From Rathayibacter sp. VKM Ac-2857 (lineage in GTDB: Bacteria > Actinomycetota > Actinomycetes > Actinomycetales > Microbacteriaceae), in NCBI RefSeq assembly GCF_013205025.1, contig NZ_JABMLE010000002.1, positions 248,001-312,000 of the forward strand: DNA of 64,000 nucleotides, given 5' to 3'. Shown in pieces: positions 24,253-35,378 of this stretch. The notes under the pieces are model-generated. The model saw only the letters and a list, made by a program, of their open reading frames with translations. It ran no database searches and was not told the DNA's origin. Both the position numbers and the translations under genes were made by a program. Position 1 is the first letter of the stretch. Each line of letters starts with the position of its first letter.

Positions 24253-24765
24253 TCAGACCTCGAGCGGCCGGCACTCGCAGCGCTCGGGCGACCAGGCGGC
24301 CCGGGCGAGCGCCAGGTCGCCGATCGGGTTCACTCCGGGGCCGGCGGCGAGCGCGTGGCCGGCGAGGGCGTGCAGGCACTTGACGCGCGTCGGCATCCCG
24401 CCGGAGGAGATGCCGGCGATCTCGGGCACGACGGCGATGCTCTCGCGATCGGCGAGGAACGCGCGGTGGGCCGCCGCATGGGCGTCGCGGAGCGCCTCGT
24501 CCTCGGCGAGGAGCTCGTTGTACTCGACCATGACCTGGGTCGCCTCGAGCTGCGAGATCGCGGCGGTGGCGGCGGGGTGGGTCAGGTAGTAGAAGGTCGG
24601 GAACGGGGTGCCGTCGCTCAGCCGAGGGCTGGTCGAGACGACCGTCGGGTTGCCGCAGACGCAGCGCGCGCTGATGCCCACCACGTCGCGGGCCGGGCGG
24701 CCCAGCTGGGCGGAGACGACGGCGATGTCGTGCTCGGTGGGCGGGTCGAACGGGGGCGTGGTCAC
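24253..24765 (-). CDS. DUF501 family protein
   Basis: 170 residues of the DUF501 family, typical in Actinobacteria next to the septum-formation protein and enolase genes. Conserved segments CVCGNPTVV, PTFYYLTHP, SSGGMPTRVKCLHALAGHALA and ERCECRP give five cysteines that could hold a metal. Function is not established. GTG at 24765 follows an AGGAG site. It is downstream of the FtsB-like gene on the same strand with a 73-nt gap, as in related genomes. Confidence 0.87.
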   Translation of the reverse strand: MTTPPFDPPTEHDIAVVSAQLGRPARDVVGISARCVCGNPTVVSTSPRLSDGTPFPTFYYLTHPAATAAISQLEATQVMVEYNELLAEDEALRDAHAAAHRAFLADRESIAVVPEIAGISSGGMPTRVKCLHALAGHALAAGPGVNPIGDLALARAAWSPERCECRPLEV

Positions 24766-24838
24766 GGAGGACTCCTGGGGGCGCGGGGACCGGAGGGAAC
24801 TCTCCAGTGTAGGCGGCGGCCGGGCCGGGGGGCCGGGG

Positions 24839-25567
24839 TCAGGGGGTGGGCGTGAGCTCCGCCGTCGTCGGGTCGCCGAGGCCGGAGACGGCGATCGACG
24901 AGAGCAGCGAGCCCGCCCAGTCGCTGGGCGTCTTCTGCACCGAGTTCGACGCGGGCTGCGCGGCCTGCTGCGCGACCGCGATGTCGTCCAGGACGAGGTA
25001 GCTGACCTCCCCCGGCATCACGAAGTACAGGCGCTCGCGGGCCTGGGCGCGGATGAAGGCGGGGTCGGACCAGCGCACGCGCTGCTCGTCGAGGTTCTGC
25101 GACTGGGTCTTCGCCGCGTCGACGGAGCGCTGCAGCTCGGAGATCTCGGCGCGCTGCTCGACGAAGTTCTTCACGCTGGGCGCCAGGACGACGACGGCCA
25201 GGATCATGATGCCCATCACGAGCAGCGTGAAGCCGGAGCCGCGGACGCCCGCGACCCAGGCCGAGGACGGCGCGACCGGCGGCTGCTTCGCGCGGGGGGT
25301 GCGCGACGACTTCGGGGCGGACGAGCCGGGCTTCGCGCCCGGGCGCTTGGAGGCGGTCTTCGCGGAGCCGGTCTTCGCGGAGCCGGTCGTCGAGCCCGGC
25401 TTCTTCGACGCGGACGACTTCGAGGCTGCGGACGCGGCGGCAGCGGACTTCGCGGCAGCCGGCTTTGCGGCAGCGGGCTTCGAGGTCGACGCGGCCGGCG
25501 TCTCGGCGGCGGCCGGGCGGCGCGGGGCGCTCCCGGGAGTGGAGGGCCGGCGGGGCGGTCGGGCCAT
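24839..25567 (-). CDS. FtsB/DivIC-type septum formation initiator
   Basis: 242 residues. Residues 1-100 are an Ala/Lys/Ser/Pro-rich basic cytoplasmic extension with short repeats (KPAAAKPAAAKS, TGSAKTGSAKT). One transmembrane helix (about 112-130) is followed by the extracytoplasmic coiled coil VEQRAEISELQRSVDAAKTQ and the conserved DPAFIRAQARERLYFVMPGE, hallmark of FtsB/DivIC proteins, which join FtsL and FtsQ in the divisome. The N-terminal extension is longer than in most homologues. ATG at 25567 follows GAGGAGGC. It sits downstream of enolase behind a hairpin terminator. Confidence 0.88.
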   Translation of the reverse strand: MARPPRRPSTPGSAPRRPAAAETPAASTSKPAAAKPAAAKSAAAASAASKSSASKKPGSTTGSAKTGSAKTASKRPGAKPGSSAPKSSRTPRAKQPPVAPSSAWVAGVRGSGFTLLVMGIMILAVVVLAPSVKNFVEQRAEISELQRSVDAAKTQSQNLDEQRVRWSDPAFIRAQARERLYFVMPGEVSYLVLDDIAVAQQAAQPASNSVQKTPSDWAGSLLSSIAVSGLGDPTTAELTPTP

Positions 25568-25611
25568 GGGCGGCTGCCTCCTCGATCAGTGGTGCGTCCG
25601 ACGGTGGAACG

Positions 25612-25660
25612 GGAGCGGCCCCGGTGCCCGCACCGAGGTGCTGGGCTCCGGGGCCGCTCC
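25612..25660 (-). terminator. Hairpin after enolase
   Basis: GGAGCGGCCCCGG (25612-25624) pairs perfectly with CCGGGGCCGCTCC (25648-25660), 13 bp, with a smaller hairpin GCACC/GGTGC in the loop. It lies 12 nt beyond the enolase stop. No T-run follows, as is common in high-GC bacteria. Confidence 0.65.
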
Positions 25661-25672
25661 GGCGGGGAGAGA

Positions 25673-27720
<2,048 letters not shown>

Positions 27721-27737
27721 AGGGGGGCAGACGTGCG

Positions 27738-28625
27738 TCAGGAGAGGGAGAGGGACATCCGGGACAGGACGAAGGTCTCGATGACCTGGACGACCATGTA
27801 GAGGATCAGTGAGACGCCGGTCACGAGGACGACGGCGGACCAGATGTCGTCGAAGCGGGCCTGCGCGGTCCAGCCCGCGATGCCGCCGCCGATGCCGTCG
27901 CCGGTGGAGAGCCACTCGGCCAGCAGCGCGCCGGTGATCGCTCCGGGGACGGAGACGCGGACCGCCGCGAAGAGCGAGGGCAGCGCCCCGGGGATGGCGA
28001 CCTTGCGGATCGCCGTGAGGGTGGAGCCGCCGTACACCGAGACGACGTCGAGCATCTGCGGCGAGGCGTTGTTCAGGCCGAAGGCGATCGTGACCAGCGC
28101 CGGGAAGAGCACGACGATGCCGCCGACCACGGCGACCGAGGCGACCGTGCCCTGCCCGAAGACCAGGATGATCAGCGGCGTCATCGCGATCAGCGGGACC
28201 GAGCGCAGCAGCAGCGCGAACGGCATCAGCGCGTGCTCGATGCCCTTCGACAGCCGGAACAGGATCGCGACCAGGATCGCGACCACGAGGCCGGCCGCGA
28301 AGCCGATGAACGAGTCGACCATGGTGACGGCGAAGAGCCCGCCGAGCTCGGCGCGGTGCTCGGCCGCCGACTCGTCGGTGACCAGGTGGGCCCAGACGTC
28401 CCAGGGGCCCTTGATGACGTAGGGCGAGACGCCACTGAAGAGGATCACGCCGATCCAGATCACGAGGACGATCGCGATGGTCGACAGCGCGATCAGGAGG
28501 CTCTTGCGCAGGCTCTTCAGCGTGGCGCCGAGGGCCGCGCTGCGCAGCTGGCGGCGGAGCTCGTCGACCGCGATGATCTGCGTCGGGCTCGACTGCTCGG
28601 TGCGGTCGGGGATCGTGGAGGTCAT
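27738..28625 (-). CDS. ABC transporter permease (NitT/TauT, SsuC-like)
   Basis: 295 residues with about six membrane helices and the inner-membrane-component loop VVSVYGGSTLTAIRKVAIPGALPSL, a form of the EAA motif that docks to the ATPase. Last gene of a four-gene importer (binding protein, ATPase, two permeases). ATG at 28625 lies 1 nt from the upstream permease stop. Two different permeases imply a heterodimeric channel. The substrate is not determined; the binding protein points to the NMT1/THI5-like class. Confidence 0.9.
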   Translation of the reverse strand: MTSTIPDRTEQSSPTQIIAVDELRRQLRSAALGATLKSLRKSLLIALSTIAIVLVIWIGVILFSGVSPYVIKGPWDVWAHLVTDESAAEHRAELGGLFAVTMVDSFIGFAAGLVVAILVAILFRLSKGIEHALMPFALLLRSVPLIAMTPLIILVFGQGTVASVAVVGGIVVLFPALVTIAFGLNNASPQMLDVVSVYGGSTLTAIRKVAIPGALPSLFAAVRVSVPGAITGALLAEWLSTGDGIGGGIAGWTAQARFDDIWSAVVLVTGVSLILYMVVQVIETFVLSRMSLSLS

Positions 28626-28626
28626 G

Positions 28627-29466
28627 TCATGCCCGCTTTCCGGAGGACCACGGGGCGATGAGGCGCCCGACCAGGCCGACGAGGCCGTAGCCGATCAGCG
28701 CCACGGCGGCGCAGAGGAGGAAGAGCGCCCAGACGCGCGGCGAGTTCAGCGAGACCTGCGCCGCGACCAGGATCGGGCCGACCCCGGTCTCGATCTTGCC
28801 GAAGTACTCCCCCAGGATCGCGCCGAGGAAGGCCGCGGGGACCGCGATCTGCAGGGCCGAGAGGATGTTCGGCAGCGCGGCGATCGCGCGGACCTTGCGC
28901 AGCTGGGTGAACTTGGTGCCGCCGTAGACGGTCACGACGTCGAGCGACGCTTTGTCGGCCGCCTTGAGGCCGAGCAGGCTGCCGACGACGGTGGTGAAGA
29001 AGACCGAGAGCCCGGCGAGGAAGATCGCGGTCGCGCTCGGCTGCCCCGGCGCGTCGGAGCCGCCGAGGATGAGGAGCACGAGCGTCCCGATCGCGACGAT
29101 CGGCACGCAGTAGGTGACGACCGCGAGCTGGGAGACGATCCCCTCCAGCCACGGCACGACCAGGACGAGCGCGGAGAGCACCAGGGCGATCAGGTTGCCC
29201 CAGAAGTAGCCGACCGCGGCCTCGCCGATCGTCACCGAGAAGTTGGCCCAGTAGAAGGCCGGCCCGTCCTCGGCGATCGTCTGCGCGACCTGGATCGGCG
29301 TCGGGACCGGGGCGTAGGTCGTGCCGCCGGTCGGAGCAGTGACGAGGGCGATCAGCCACCAGACGGCGATGATGCCGACGATGCCGATCAGCCCCGACGC
29401 CCAGGCTGGCAGGGAGCGCGAGCGGCGCTCGGTCGTCGGGGCGGGAGCGGGGAGCAGGGTGGCCAC
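28627..29466 (-). CDS. ABC transporter permease (NitT/TauT type)
   Basis: 279 residues, about six membrane helices, and the EAA-type loop VVTVYGGTKFTQLRKVRAIAALPNI. Partner of the permease at 27738-28625. The start is GTG at 29466, 8 nt after the ATPase stop, so the genes are tightly linked. The N-terminal 20 residues are cytoplasmic and Arg-rich. Confidence 0.9.
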   Translation of the reverse strand: MATLLPAPAPTTERRSRSLPAWASGLIGIVGIIAVWWLIALVTAPTGGTTYAPVPTPIQVAQTIAEDGPAFYWANFSVTIGEAAVGYFWGNLIALVLSALVLVVPWLEGIVSQLAVVTYCVPIVAIGTLVLLILGGSDAPGQPSATAIFLAGLSVFFTTVVGSLLGLKAADKASLDVVTVYGGTKFTQLRKVRAIAALPNILSALQIAVPAAFLGAILGEYFGKIETGVGPILVAAQVSLNSPRVWALFLLCAAVALIGYGLVGLVGRLIAPWSSGKRA

Positions 29467-29474
29467 GGGGCGCC

Positions 29475-30302
29475 TCAGTGGTCGTCGGCGGCCGCGCCGC
29501 CGTCGCCGAACAGCAGCTCGGACGCCTGGTCGACGTACGCGTGGAACTCCGGGGTGCGCTGCATCTCGGGGGTGCGCGGGCGGGGCAGGTCGATCTCGAT
29601 GATCTCCTTGACCCGGCCGGGCCGCGGACTCATCACGGCGACCTGGTCCGAGAGGAAGATCGCCTCCGAGATGCCGTGAGTGACGAGGAGCGTCGTGGCC
29701 GGCTTCTCTGTCCAGATCCGCAGCAGCTCGAGGTTGAGCTTCTGCCGCGTCATGTCGTCGAGCGCGCCGAACGGCTCGTCCAGCAGCAGCACCTCGGGCT
29801 TGAGGATGAGGCAGCGGGCGATCGAGACGCGCTGGCGCATGCCGCCGGAGAGCTGGGCCGGCTTGGCCTTCTCGAAGCCGCGCAGGCCCACGAGGTCGAT
29901 CAGCTCGTCGATGTACGACTGGTCCACCGACTTGCCCGCGATCTCGAACGGCAGGCGGATGTTCGACATCACGCTGCGCCAGGGCAGGAGCGCGTGGTCC
30001 TGGAAGGCGATGCCGAGCTTGTTGTCGCGGCGCAGCTCCTTGGGCGTGCGGCCGTCCACCCGGATGGAGCCCGAGGTGGGCTCCTCCAGACCCGCGAGGA
30101 TCCGCAGGATGGTGGACTTGCCGCAGCCCGAGGGGCCGAGGAGCGCGAGGAAGCTGCCCTGGTCGGTGTGCAGATCGGTGTCCTGCAGCGCCGTGACGCT
30201 GCGAGAGCCCATCCGGAACGTCTTCGACAGGCCGTGGATCTGGATGCCGGTGCCGCCGGCACCCTGCTCGCGCAGGGTGCCGGCGTCGGTCGTGTCGGTC
30301 AC
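29475..30302 (-). CDS. ABC transporter ATP-binding protein (NitT/TauT type)
   Basis: 275 residues. Walker [11 protein letters not shown]-loop [10 protein letters not shown], signature LSGGMRQR, Walker [13 protein letters not shown] and H-loop VTHGISEA are all intact. [10 protein letters not shown] is typical of nitrate/sulfonate/taurine/pyrimidine importers. The first about 20 residues ([16 protein letters not shown]) are an extra tail. GTG at 30302. It is 55 nt downstream of the binding-protein gene and 8 nt upstream of the first permease. Confidence 0.92.
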   Translation of the reverse strand: MTDTTDAGTLREQGAGGTGIQIHGLSKTFRMGSRSVTALQDTDLHTDQGSFLALLGPSGCGKSTILRILAGLEEPTSGSIRVDGRTPKELRRDNKLGIAFQDHALLPWRSVMSNIRLPFEIAGKSVDQSYIDELIDLVGLRGFEKAKPAQLSGGMRQRVSIARCLILKPEVLLLDEPFGALDDMTRQKLNLELLRIWTEKPATTLLVTHGISEAIFLSDQVAVMSPRPGRVKEIIEIDLPRPRTPEMQRTPEFHAYVDQASELLFGDGGAAADDH

Positions 30303-30357
30303 GAGTGGTGCCCTCCGTGGTGCTGCATGTTTGGTGGCGCTGTTTCGAACGCCGCGG

Positions 30358-31449
30358 TCAGGCGGCGTACTTGACGAGGTCGGGGTTCTCCTCGTAGACC
30401 TCGGCGAGGAGGCTCATGTCGAAGAGGTCGGCGGCGTCGACCTCGATGCCGGCGCCCGAGAGCGACGCGAGCGTCTCCTCCTGGAGGCTGTCCGAGATCG
30501 TGAAGAGGCCGTTGGCGACCGTCTCGTCCGAGACGACGAGCTCCTCCGACTGGATGGTGGAGCCCTTCTTGGAGGACTCCTCGTCGAGGCCGAGGTCCTT
30601 GCCGTAGGTCTCGATCGCGAGCATCGCGCCGGCCTCCGGGTCGTTGACCGCGTCGGTCCAGCCCTTGATCTCGGCGACGAGGAACGCCTTGAGCGCCTCG
30701 CGCTTCTCGGCGATGGCCTGGTCGGTGACGGTGAAGGTCTCGGCGACGAAGGGGAGGCCGTTGTCGGCGAAGGGCAGGTTGACGACCTCGTAGCCCTCGG
30801 CGGCGACCGTGATCGCCTCGTTGGTCAGGTAGGCGATGAAGCCGTCGACGGTGCCGTTGATCAGCACGGACGGGTCGTACTCGACCGGGACGACGGTGAG
30901 GTCGGACTCGGACAGGCCGTTCGCCTTGAGCAGCGCCTGGAAGAGCGAGGTGTTCGACGCCTGGACGCCGATCTTCTTGCCGGCGAGGTCGGCGGGGGTG
31001 GCGATGTTGCCGGCGGTCGCGATGGAGAGGACCGTGAACGGGTTCTTCTGGTAGGTCGCGCCGATGATCTTGAGCGGCGCCTCCTGGGTCGCGATGACGG
31101 TGCCGACCGAGACGGCGTCGCTGAGCGCGACGTCGGCCGAGCCGGAGAGCAGCTCGGCGGTGCCGGTGGAGGGGCCCGCGGTGAGCGTGACACCGGAGAG
31201 GCCGGCCTCGGTGTAGTAGCCCTTGGAGTCGGCGAAGAACTCGCCTGCGAACTCCTCGTTCTTGATCCAGGAGAGCTGGACCTTCAGGGTGCCGAGGTCG
31301 CCGCCGTCCTCGGCCGAGGCGCCGGAGGAGTCGGAGGCGCAGGAGGCGAGGACGGAGACTCCGCCGAGGGCGAGGCCGGCGACGCCCGCCATGCGCAGCA
31401 CGCTGCGGCGGTCGAAGGTCTGCGAGGTGCGGAAGGGCGACAGGGGCAA
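30358..31449 (-). CDS. ABC transporter substrate-binding lipoprotein (NMT1/THI5-like)
   Basis: 363 residues. The N-terminus has a twin-arginine-like [17 protein letters not shown] and the lipobox LASC, so it is exported and lipid-anchored. The mature part ([47 protein letters not shown]) follows the NMT1/THI5-like periplasmic-binding pattern of HMP/thiamine-precursor, riboflavin or aliphatic sulfonate binders. No TPP, FMN or S-box leader is recognisable upstream, so the substrate stays open. First gene of the importer operon. A hairpin-like GGAGATTTCTCC at 31561 lies upstream of the start. Confidence 0.88.
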   Translation of the reverse strand: MPLSPFRTSQTFDRRSVLRMAGVAGLALGGVSVLASCASDSSGASAEDGGDLGTLKVQLSWIKNEEFAGEFFADSKGYYTEAGLSGVTLTAGPSTGTAELLSGSADVALSDAVSVGTVIATQEAPLKIIGATYQKNPFTVLSIATAGNIATPADLAGKKIGVQASNTSLFQALLKANGLSESDLTVVPVEYDPSVLINGTVDGFIAYLTNEAITVAAEGYEVVNLPFADNGLPFVAETFTVTDQAIAEKREALKAFLVAEIKGWTDAVNDPEAGAMLAIETYGKDLGLDEESSKKGSTIQSEELVVSDETVANGLFTISDSLQEETLASLSGAGIEVDAADLFDMSLLAEVYEENPDLVKYAA

Positions 31450-31676
31450 GGGGGACTCCTCGGGTAAGGCGGTGGAAGCTGCTGTGGTGCGCGGGTCGCG
31501 ACGGGTGCCCTGCTGGGCGCGCCAAGCCGCGCCGATCGGGGTGCCTCGACGCTATCCTCGGGAGATTTCTCCGGTGTGTCCGCAGATTTCGCGGGTATTA
31601 AGGCTCTCACGGATCCGACAATGATCCGACCGCTCCGCCCGTCTCTCCCGGCGGATCGGCTGAGGCGCCTCTCAGC

Positions 31677-32969
31677 TCAGCCGAGCGGCTTGAAGGCGAG
31701 ATCCGCGGCCGTCGCGGCGTCGCGGGGCACGAGGGCGAAGCGCGTGAAACCGGCGGAGGCGGCCCGGTCGAGCAGCGGCGTGAGGTTCTTGGCGCGGCGC
31801 TCGAGGCGCACGCGGGCGCCCGCGGCGATCAGCTCCTGCTTGAGCGCGAGCAGCAGCTCGGGGGCGGCGTCGCGCTCGTGCACGAGGACGACCGCGTCCG
31901 GCCGCTCGTCCAGCGGGACGTCGATCAGCTCGACGATCCGCTCGAAGCCGATGGAGAAGCCGCAGGCCGGCACGTCCTGGCCGAGGAAGCGCCCGATCAT
32001 GCCGTCGTAGCGGCCGCCGCCGCCGACGGACGAGCCGGAGGAGGGGTGCGCGATCTCGAAGATGGTGCCGGTGTAGTAGCCCATCCCGCGCACCAGCGTG
32101 GGATCGAAGCGGAGCGAGACGCCGGTCGGCAGTGAGCGCAGCGACCGGGCGAGCGTCTCGAGGGCGAGCACCGCCTCCGGGTCGATGCCCTCGGGCAGCA
32201 CGCCCAGGATCGCGGACTGCTCGAGCGCCACTCCCCCGGCGGCGACGGCGGCCTCGATGCGGGCGAGGTAGCCGCCGAGCACCGCCGCGGCGTCCGGTCC
32301 GTCGGCCTCGAGCTCGGCGACGACTCCGCTCGCCCCGATCTTGTCGAGCTTGTCGATCGAGATGAGGGCGGGGCCGAAGCGCTCGGGGGCGAAGCCGCAG
32401 TGCTCGAGGATGCCGGTGAGGATCCGGCGGTCGTTGATCCGGATGGTGCACTCGCGGAGGCCCAGGGTGTCGAGCGCGGCGGCCGTCGCGGTGATCAGCT
32501 CGACCTCGGCCAGCTGGCCGGGCTCGCCGATGATGTCGATGTCGCACTGCACGAACTGGCGGTAGCGGCCCTTCTGCGGGCGCTCGGCGCGCCAGACCGG
32601 CGCGATCTGGACGGAGCGGAAGACCGTCGGCAGCTCGGCGCGGTGGCTGGCGTAGAAGCGGGCGAGCGGGACGGTGAGGTCGAAGCGGAGGCCGAGGTCG
32701 GCCAGCGCCGAGGCGTCGTCCGCCGCGGCCGCTGCCGCGAGGTCGTCGTGCGAGATCCCACGGCGCAGCACGCTGAAGGCGAGCTTCTCGTTGTCGCCGC
32801 CGAGGCCGGAGTGCAGTCGCTCGAAGTCCTCGACCACCGGGGTCTCGATCTCGTCGAAGCCGTGCGCCGCGTAGACCCGGCGGATCACTCCGAGCGCGTG
32901 CTCGCGCTTCGCCTTGTCGGCCGGGAGGAAGTCGCGCATGCCGCGGGGCGGGGTGATCGCAGAAGCCAT
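31677..32969 (-). CDS. hisS: Histidyl-tRNA synthetase
   Basis: 430 residues, class II aaRS charging tRNA-His. Landmarks: PRGMRDFLPADK at the N-terminus, FDLTVPLARF motif 2 region, FRSVQIAPVWRAERPQKGRYRQF, the HisA-like LVRGMGYYTGTIFEI and GGGGRYDGMI motif 3, and a C-terminal anticodon-binding domain. ATG at 32969; GAGAAT at 32976-32981, 6 nt upstream, could be a -10 for a leaderless mRNA. Confidence 0.96.
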   Translation of the reverse strand: MASAITPPRGMRDFLPADKAKREHALGVIRRVYAAHGFDEIETPVVEDFERLHSGLGGDNEKLAFSVLRRGISHDDLAAAAAADDASALADLGLRFDLTVPLARFYASHRAELPTVFRSVQIAPVWRAERPQKGRYRQFVQCDIDIIGEPGQLAEVELITATAAALDTLGLRECTIRINDRRILTGILEHCGFAPERFGPALISIDKLDKIGASGVVAELEADGPDAAAVLGGYLARIEAAVAAGGVALEQSAILGVLPEGIDPEAVLALETLARSLRSLPTGVSLRFDPTLVRGMGYYTGTIFEIAHPSSGSSVGGGGRYDGMIGRFLGQDVPACGFSIGFERIVELIDVPLDERPDAVVLVHERDAAPELLLALKQELIAAGARVRLERRAKNLTPLLDRAASAGFTRFALVPRDAATAADLAFKPLG

Positions 32970-32975
32970 GCGGCG

Positions 32976-32981
32976 ATTCTC
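32976..32981 (-). promoter_or_regulatory. Possible -10 element of hisS
   Basis: GAGAAT on the minus strand ending 6 nt before the ATG at 32969. A weaker match than the other leaderless promoters here. Confidence 0.3.
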
Positions 32982-33106
32982 CCAGACCGTCGACCGGTGT
33001 TCTCCGGCCCTCCGCGCCGCGGTCGTCCGGCCGGTCGGGGGCGTCGGCTAGGCTCGCCGCGCTCGCGCGGTCAGGGGGATCGCCGCGATTCGACGAGGGG
33101 GACTCG

Positions 33107-34090
33107 ATGGAGACGCACGCTGATGCCGGCATCGTCGCGGAGGGGGTGTCGCGGGCGTTCGGCTCCGTGCACGCCGTGCGCGACGCCAGCTTCGAGGCCC
33201 GGCCCGGTGAGGTCACCGCGCTGATCGGGCCCAACGGCGCGGGCAAGACGACGCTGATGCTGCTGCTCGCGACGCTGCTGCGACCCGACGCCGGACGACT
33301 CCGCGTCGCCGGGCACGATCCGGTCGAGGAGCCCGCCGCGGTGCGCGCCGCGCTCGGCTGGATGCCCGACGTCCTCGGCTCCTGGGCGAGCATGACCTGC
33401 CGGGAGACGCTCCGCACCACCGGGCAGCTGTACGGGCTGCCGCGCCCGGACGCCGAGGCCCGTGCTGACGCGCTGCTCGGACTCGTCGACCTGGTCGAGT
33501 TCGGCGACCGGCCCACCCGGGTGCTCTCGCGCGGGCAGAAGCAGCGGCTGAGCCTCGCCCGCGCGCTCGTGCACGACCCGTCGGTGCTGGTGCTCGACGA
33601 GCCGGCCTCCGGGCTCGACCCGGGCGCGCGGATCGCGCTGCGCGACTTGGTCGTGCGGCTCGCGAGCGAGGGGCGCACGGTGCTCGTCTCGAGCCACGTG
33701 CTGTCCGAACTCGACGAGATGGCGACCGCGGCGGTCTACCTGGACGGCGGGGCGACGGCCTCACGTGAGGCGGTCGCGAAGGCGTCGCGGGCGCTGCGCG
33801 CCTGGCGGATCGACGCGGTGCGGCCCCGCGGCGCGGAGCTGGCGGCGGTCGTCGAGCGGCTGACCGGGGTGCCGGTGCGGGTGGAGCGCGACGCGGCGCT
33901 CGTGCCGGTCGTCAACGACGCGGCGGCGGCCGAGCTGCTGGGCCGGCTGGTGTCGGCGGGAGTCGCGGTCAGCCGGTTCGCCCCGGCGGTCGGCGAGCTG
34001 GAGCACACCTTCTCGGACCTGACCCGCTCGGCCGGGGAGCCGGGGAGTGCCGCGAAACCGGCCGCCGAGAACGAGGAGGACGCCCGATGA
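33107..34090 (+). CDS. ABC transporter ATP-binding protein (exporter/drug type)
   Basis: 327 residues. Walker A GPNGAGKTT (about 45-53), signature LSRGQKQRLS (one residue unlike LSGGQ), Walker B VLVLDEPASGLD, H-loop VSSHVLSE. A C-terminal extension of about 100 residues follows the ATPase core, as in CcmA/NatA-type exporters. The stop overlaps the ATG of the permease gene by 4 nt. Candidate functions are drug, peptide or Na export; nothing here decides. GAGGGGG site before ATG 33107. Confidence 0.9.
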   Translation: METHADAGIVAEGVSRAFGSVHAVRDASFEARPGEVTALIGPNGAGKTTLMLLLATLLRPDAGRLRVAGHDPVEEPAAVRAALGWMPDVLGSWASMTCRETLRTTGQLYGLPRPDAEARADALLGLVDLVEFGDRPTRVLSRGQKQRLSLARALVHDPSVLVLDEPASGLDPGARIALRDLVVRLASEGRTVLVSSHVLSELDEMATAAVYLDGGATASREAVAKASRALRAWRIDAVRPRGAELAAVVERLTGVPVRVERDAALVPVVNDAAAAELLGRLVSAGVAVSRFAPAVGELEHTFSDLTRSAGEPGSAAKPAAENEEDAR

Positions 34091-35142
34091 GCGCCGAGAC
34101 CACCGCGCGGCCGCTGCCCTTCCTGCAGGGCCTCCGCATCGTCCTCGGCCTCGAACTCGCGCAGCGCGTGCGCGGCGCCTCGTCGTTCGTGCTGCTCGGG
34201 CTGTTCTTCCTGCTGGTCGGCGCGGTCACCGGACTGCTGGTCGTCGCGACCGGCGTCTTCTCGGGCAGCGGCGCCGTCGTGGGCGGCTGGATCTACTCGA
34301 TCCTCGTCTACTTCGTGCTGCTGCTCGGCAGCCTGGTGACGCCCGCCCTGTCCGGCACGGCCGTCAACGGTGACCGCGACGCCGGCACGCTCGCGACGAC
34401 GCAGGTCACCCTCGTCACGACGGCGCAGCTCGTGCTCGGCAAGTTCGTCTCGGCCTGGCTGGTCGCGCTGGCGTTCCTCGCGAGCACCGTGCCGTTCCTG
34501 ATCGTCGCCGTGCTCGTCGGCGGGGTGTCCTTCGCCTCGGCGTCGGTGTCGGTGCTGGTGCTCGCGGTGCAGCTGGGCGTGGTCGCGGCGATCGGAGTGG
34601 GGCTCAGCGGGATCCTCGACCGGCCGCTGATGTCGGTCGTCACGACGTACCTGGTGGTGGCGGCGCTGAGCATCGGATCGCTGATCGCGTTCGGGCTGCT
34701 GACGGCGGTCACGCAGACGGAGCAGCGCACGGTGTACACCGCGGGCGAGGGCGGCTTCTGCGGCGACGACTTCGAGACGAACGTGCCCCGCGCCGACTAC
34801 TACTGGGGACTCCTCGCGCTGAACCCGTTCGTCGTCCTCGCGGACGCCGTTCCACCGCGGCTCGGTCTCTACGGGTCACCGGAGGACCTCTTCAGCGGCG
34901 TCTCGCTGCTGGTGCGGCAGGCGCAGATCGCTCCGGAGCCGGTGGTCGAGATCTCTTGCACGTCCGGCTACACCGATTCGTCGCGACCGAGCACACCTGA
35001 GGAGGTCTTCGGGTCGACGGTGCCGTCCTGGTTCGTCGGGCTGGCGCTGCAGCTGGTGCTGGCGGTCGGACTGCTGCTCGGCGCGATCCGCCGGACGGCG
35101 ACGCCGGCGGCACGCCTGCCCCGCGGGCGGCGCGTGGCCTGA
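34087..35142 (+). CDS. ABC-2-type permease
   Basis: 351 residues, about six membrane helices grouped at 30-60, 75-95, 130-150, 155-185, 195-220 and 320-345, with a hydrophilic external loop of about 90 residues (residues about 220-315) that contains two cysteines (FCGDD, ISCTSG). This is the membrane partner of the overlapping ATPase gene (ATGA overlap at 34087). The extracytoplasmic loop is larger than in simple ABC-2 permeases. Substrate unknown. A repeat cluster follows. Confidence 0.85.
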   Translation: MSAETTARPLPFLQGLRIVLGLELAQRVRGASSFVLLGLFFLLVGAVTGLLVVATGVFSGSGAVVGGWIYSILVYFVLLLGSLVTPALSGTAVNGDRDAGTLATTQVTLVTTAQLVLGKFVSAWLVALAFLASTVPFLIVAVLVGGVSFASASVSVLVLAVQLGVVAAIGVGLSGILDRPLMSVVTTYLVVAALSIGSLIAFGLLTAVTQTEQRTVYTAGEGGFCGDDFETNVPRADYYWGLLALNPFVVLADAVPPRLGLYGSPEDLFSGVSLLVRQAQIAPEPVVEISCTSGYTDSSRPSTPEEVFGSTVPSWFVGLALQLVLAVGLLLGAIRRTATPAARLPRGRRVA

Positions 35143-35156
35143 CGGGCGGCCACTCG

Positions 35157-35353
35157 TGCTGATCGAGTAGCCCGCGCAGCGGGCGTATCGAGATCCACCG
35201 TTCCGGAGACCTGGGGTCTCGATACGCCGCTCCGCGGCTACTCGACCAGCATGAAAGGCCGTACGCGCGTCCAGCCGCACGTGCTCCCTGCTGGCCGAGC
35301 GGCCCGCGACTCATGTTGATCGAGTAGGCCGCGGAGCGGGCGTATCGAGATCC
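35157..35353. repeat. Palindromic repeat cluster III
   Basis: Forward unit about 35157-35200 with central stem CCCGC-GCA-GCGGG, reverse unit about 35215-35253, a partial forward unit about 35288-35308, and a forward unit about 35312-35353. The first two form an inverted pair able to fold into a long stem. It lies between the convergent ABC-2 permease and mazG genes. Confidence 0.85.
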
Positions 35354-35378
35354 CCGTGGTCAGCACTCGAGACGGCAG

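Noticed and set aside
22645-24855. 736-codon plus-strand frame over ndh and DUF501
   Set aside because: Antisense to two well-supported genes, starts inside the tRNA-Leu region.
31450-31676. TPP or FMN riboswitch upstream of the NMT1/THI5-like operon
   Set aside because: The conserved CUGAGA/ACCUGAUC core of a TPP riboswitch is not found, nor the FMN element. Only short inverted repeats are seen.
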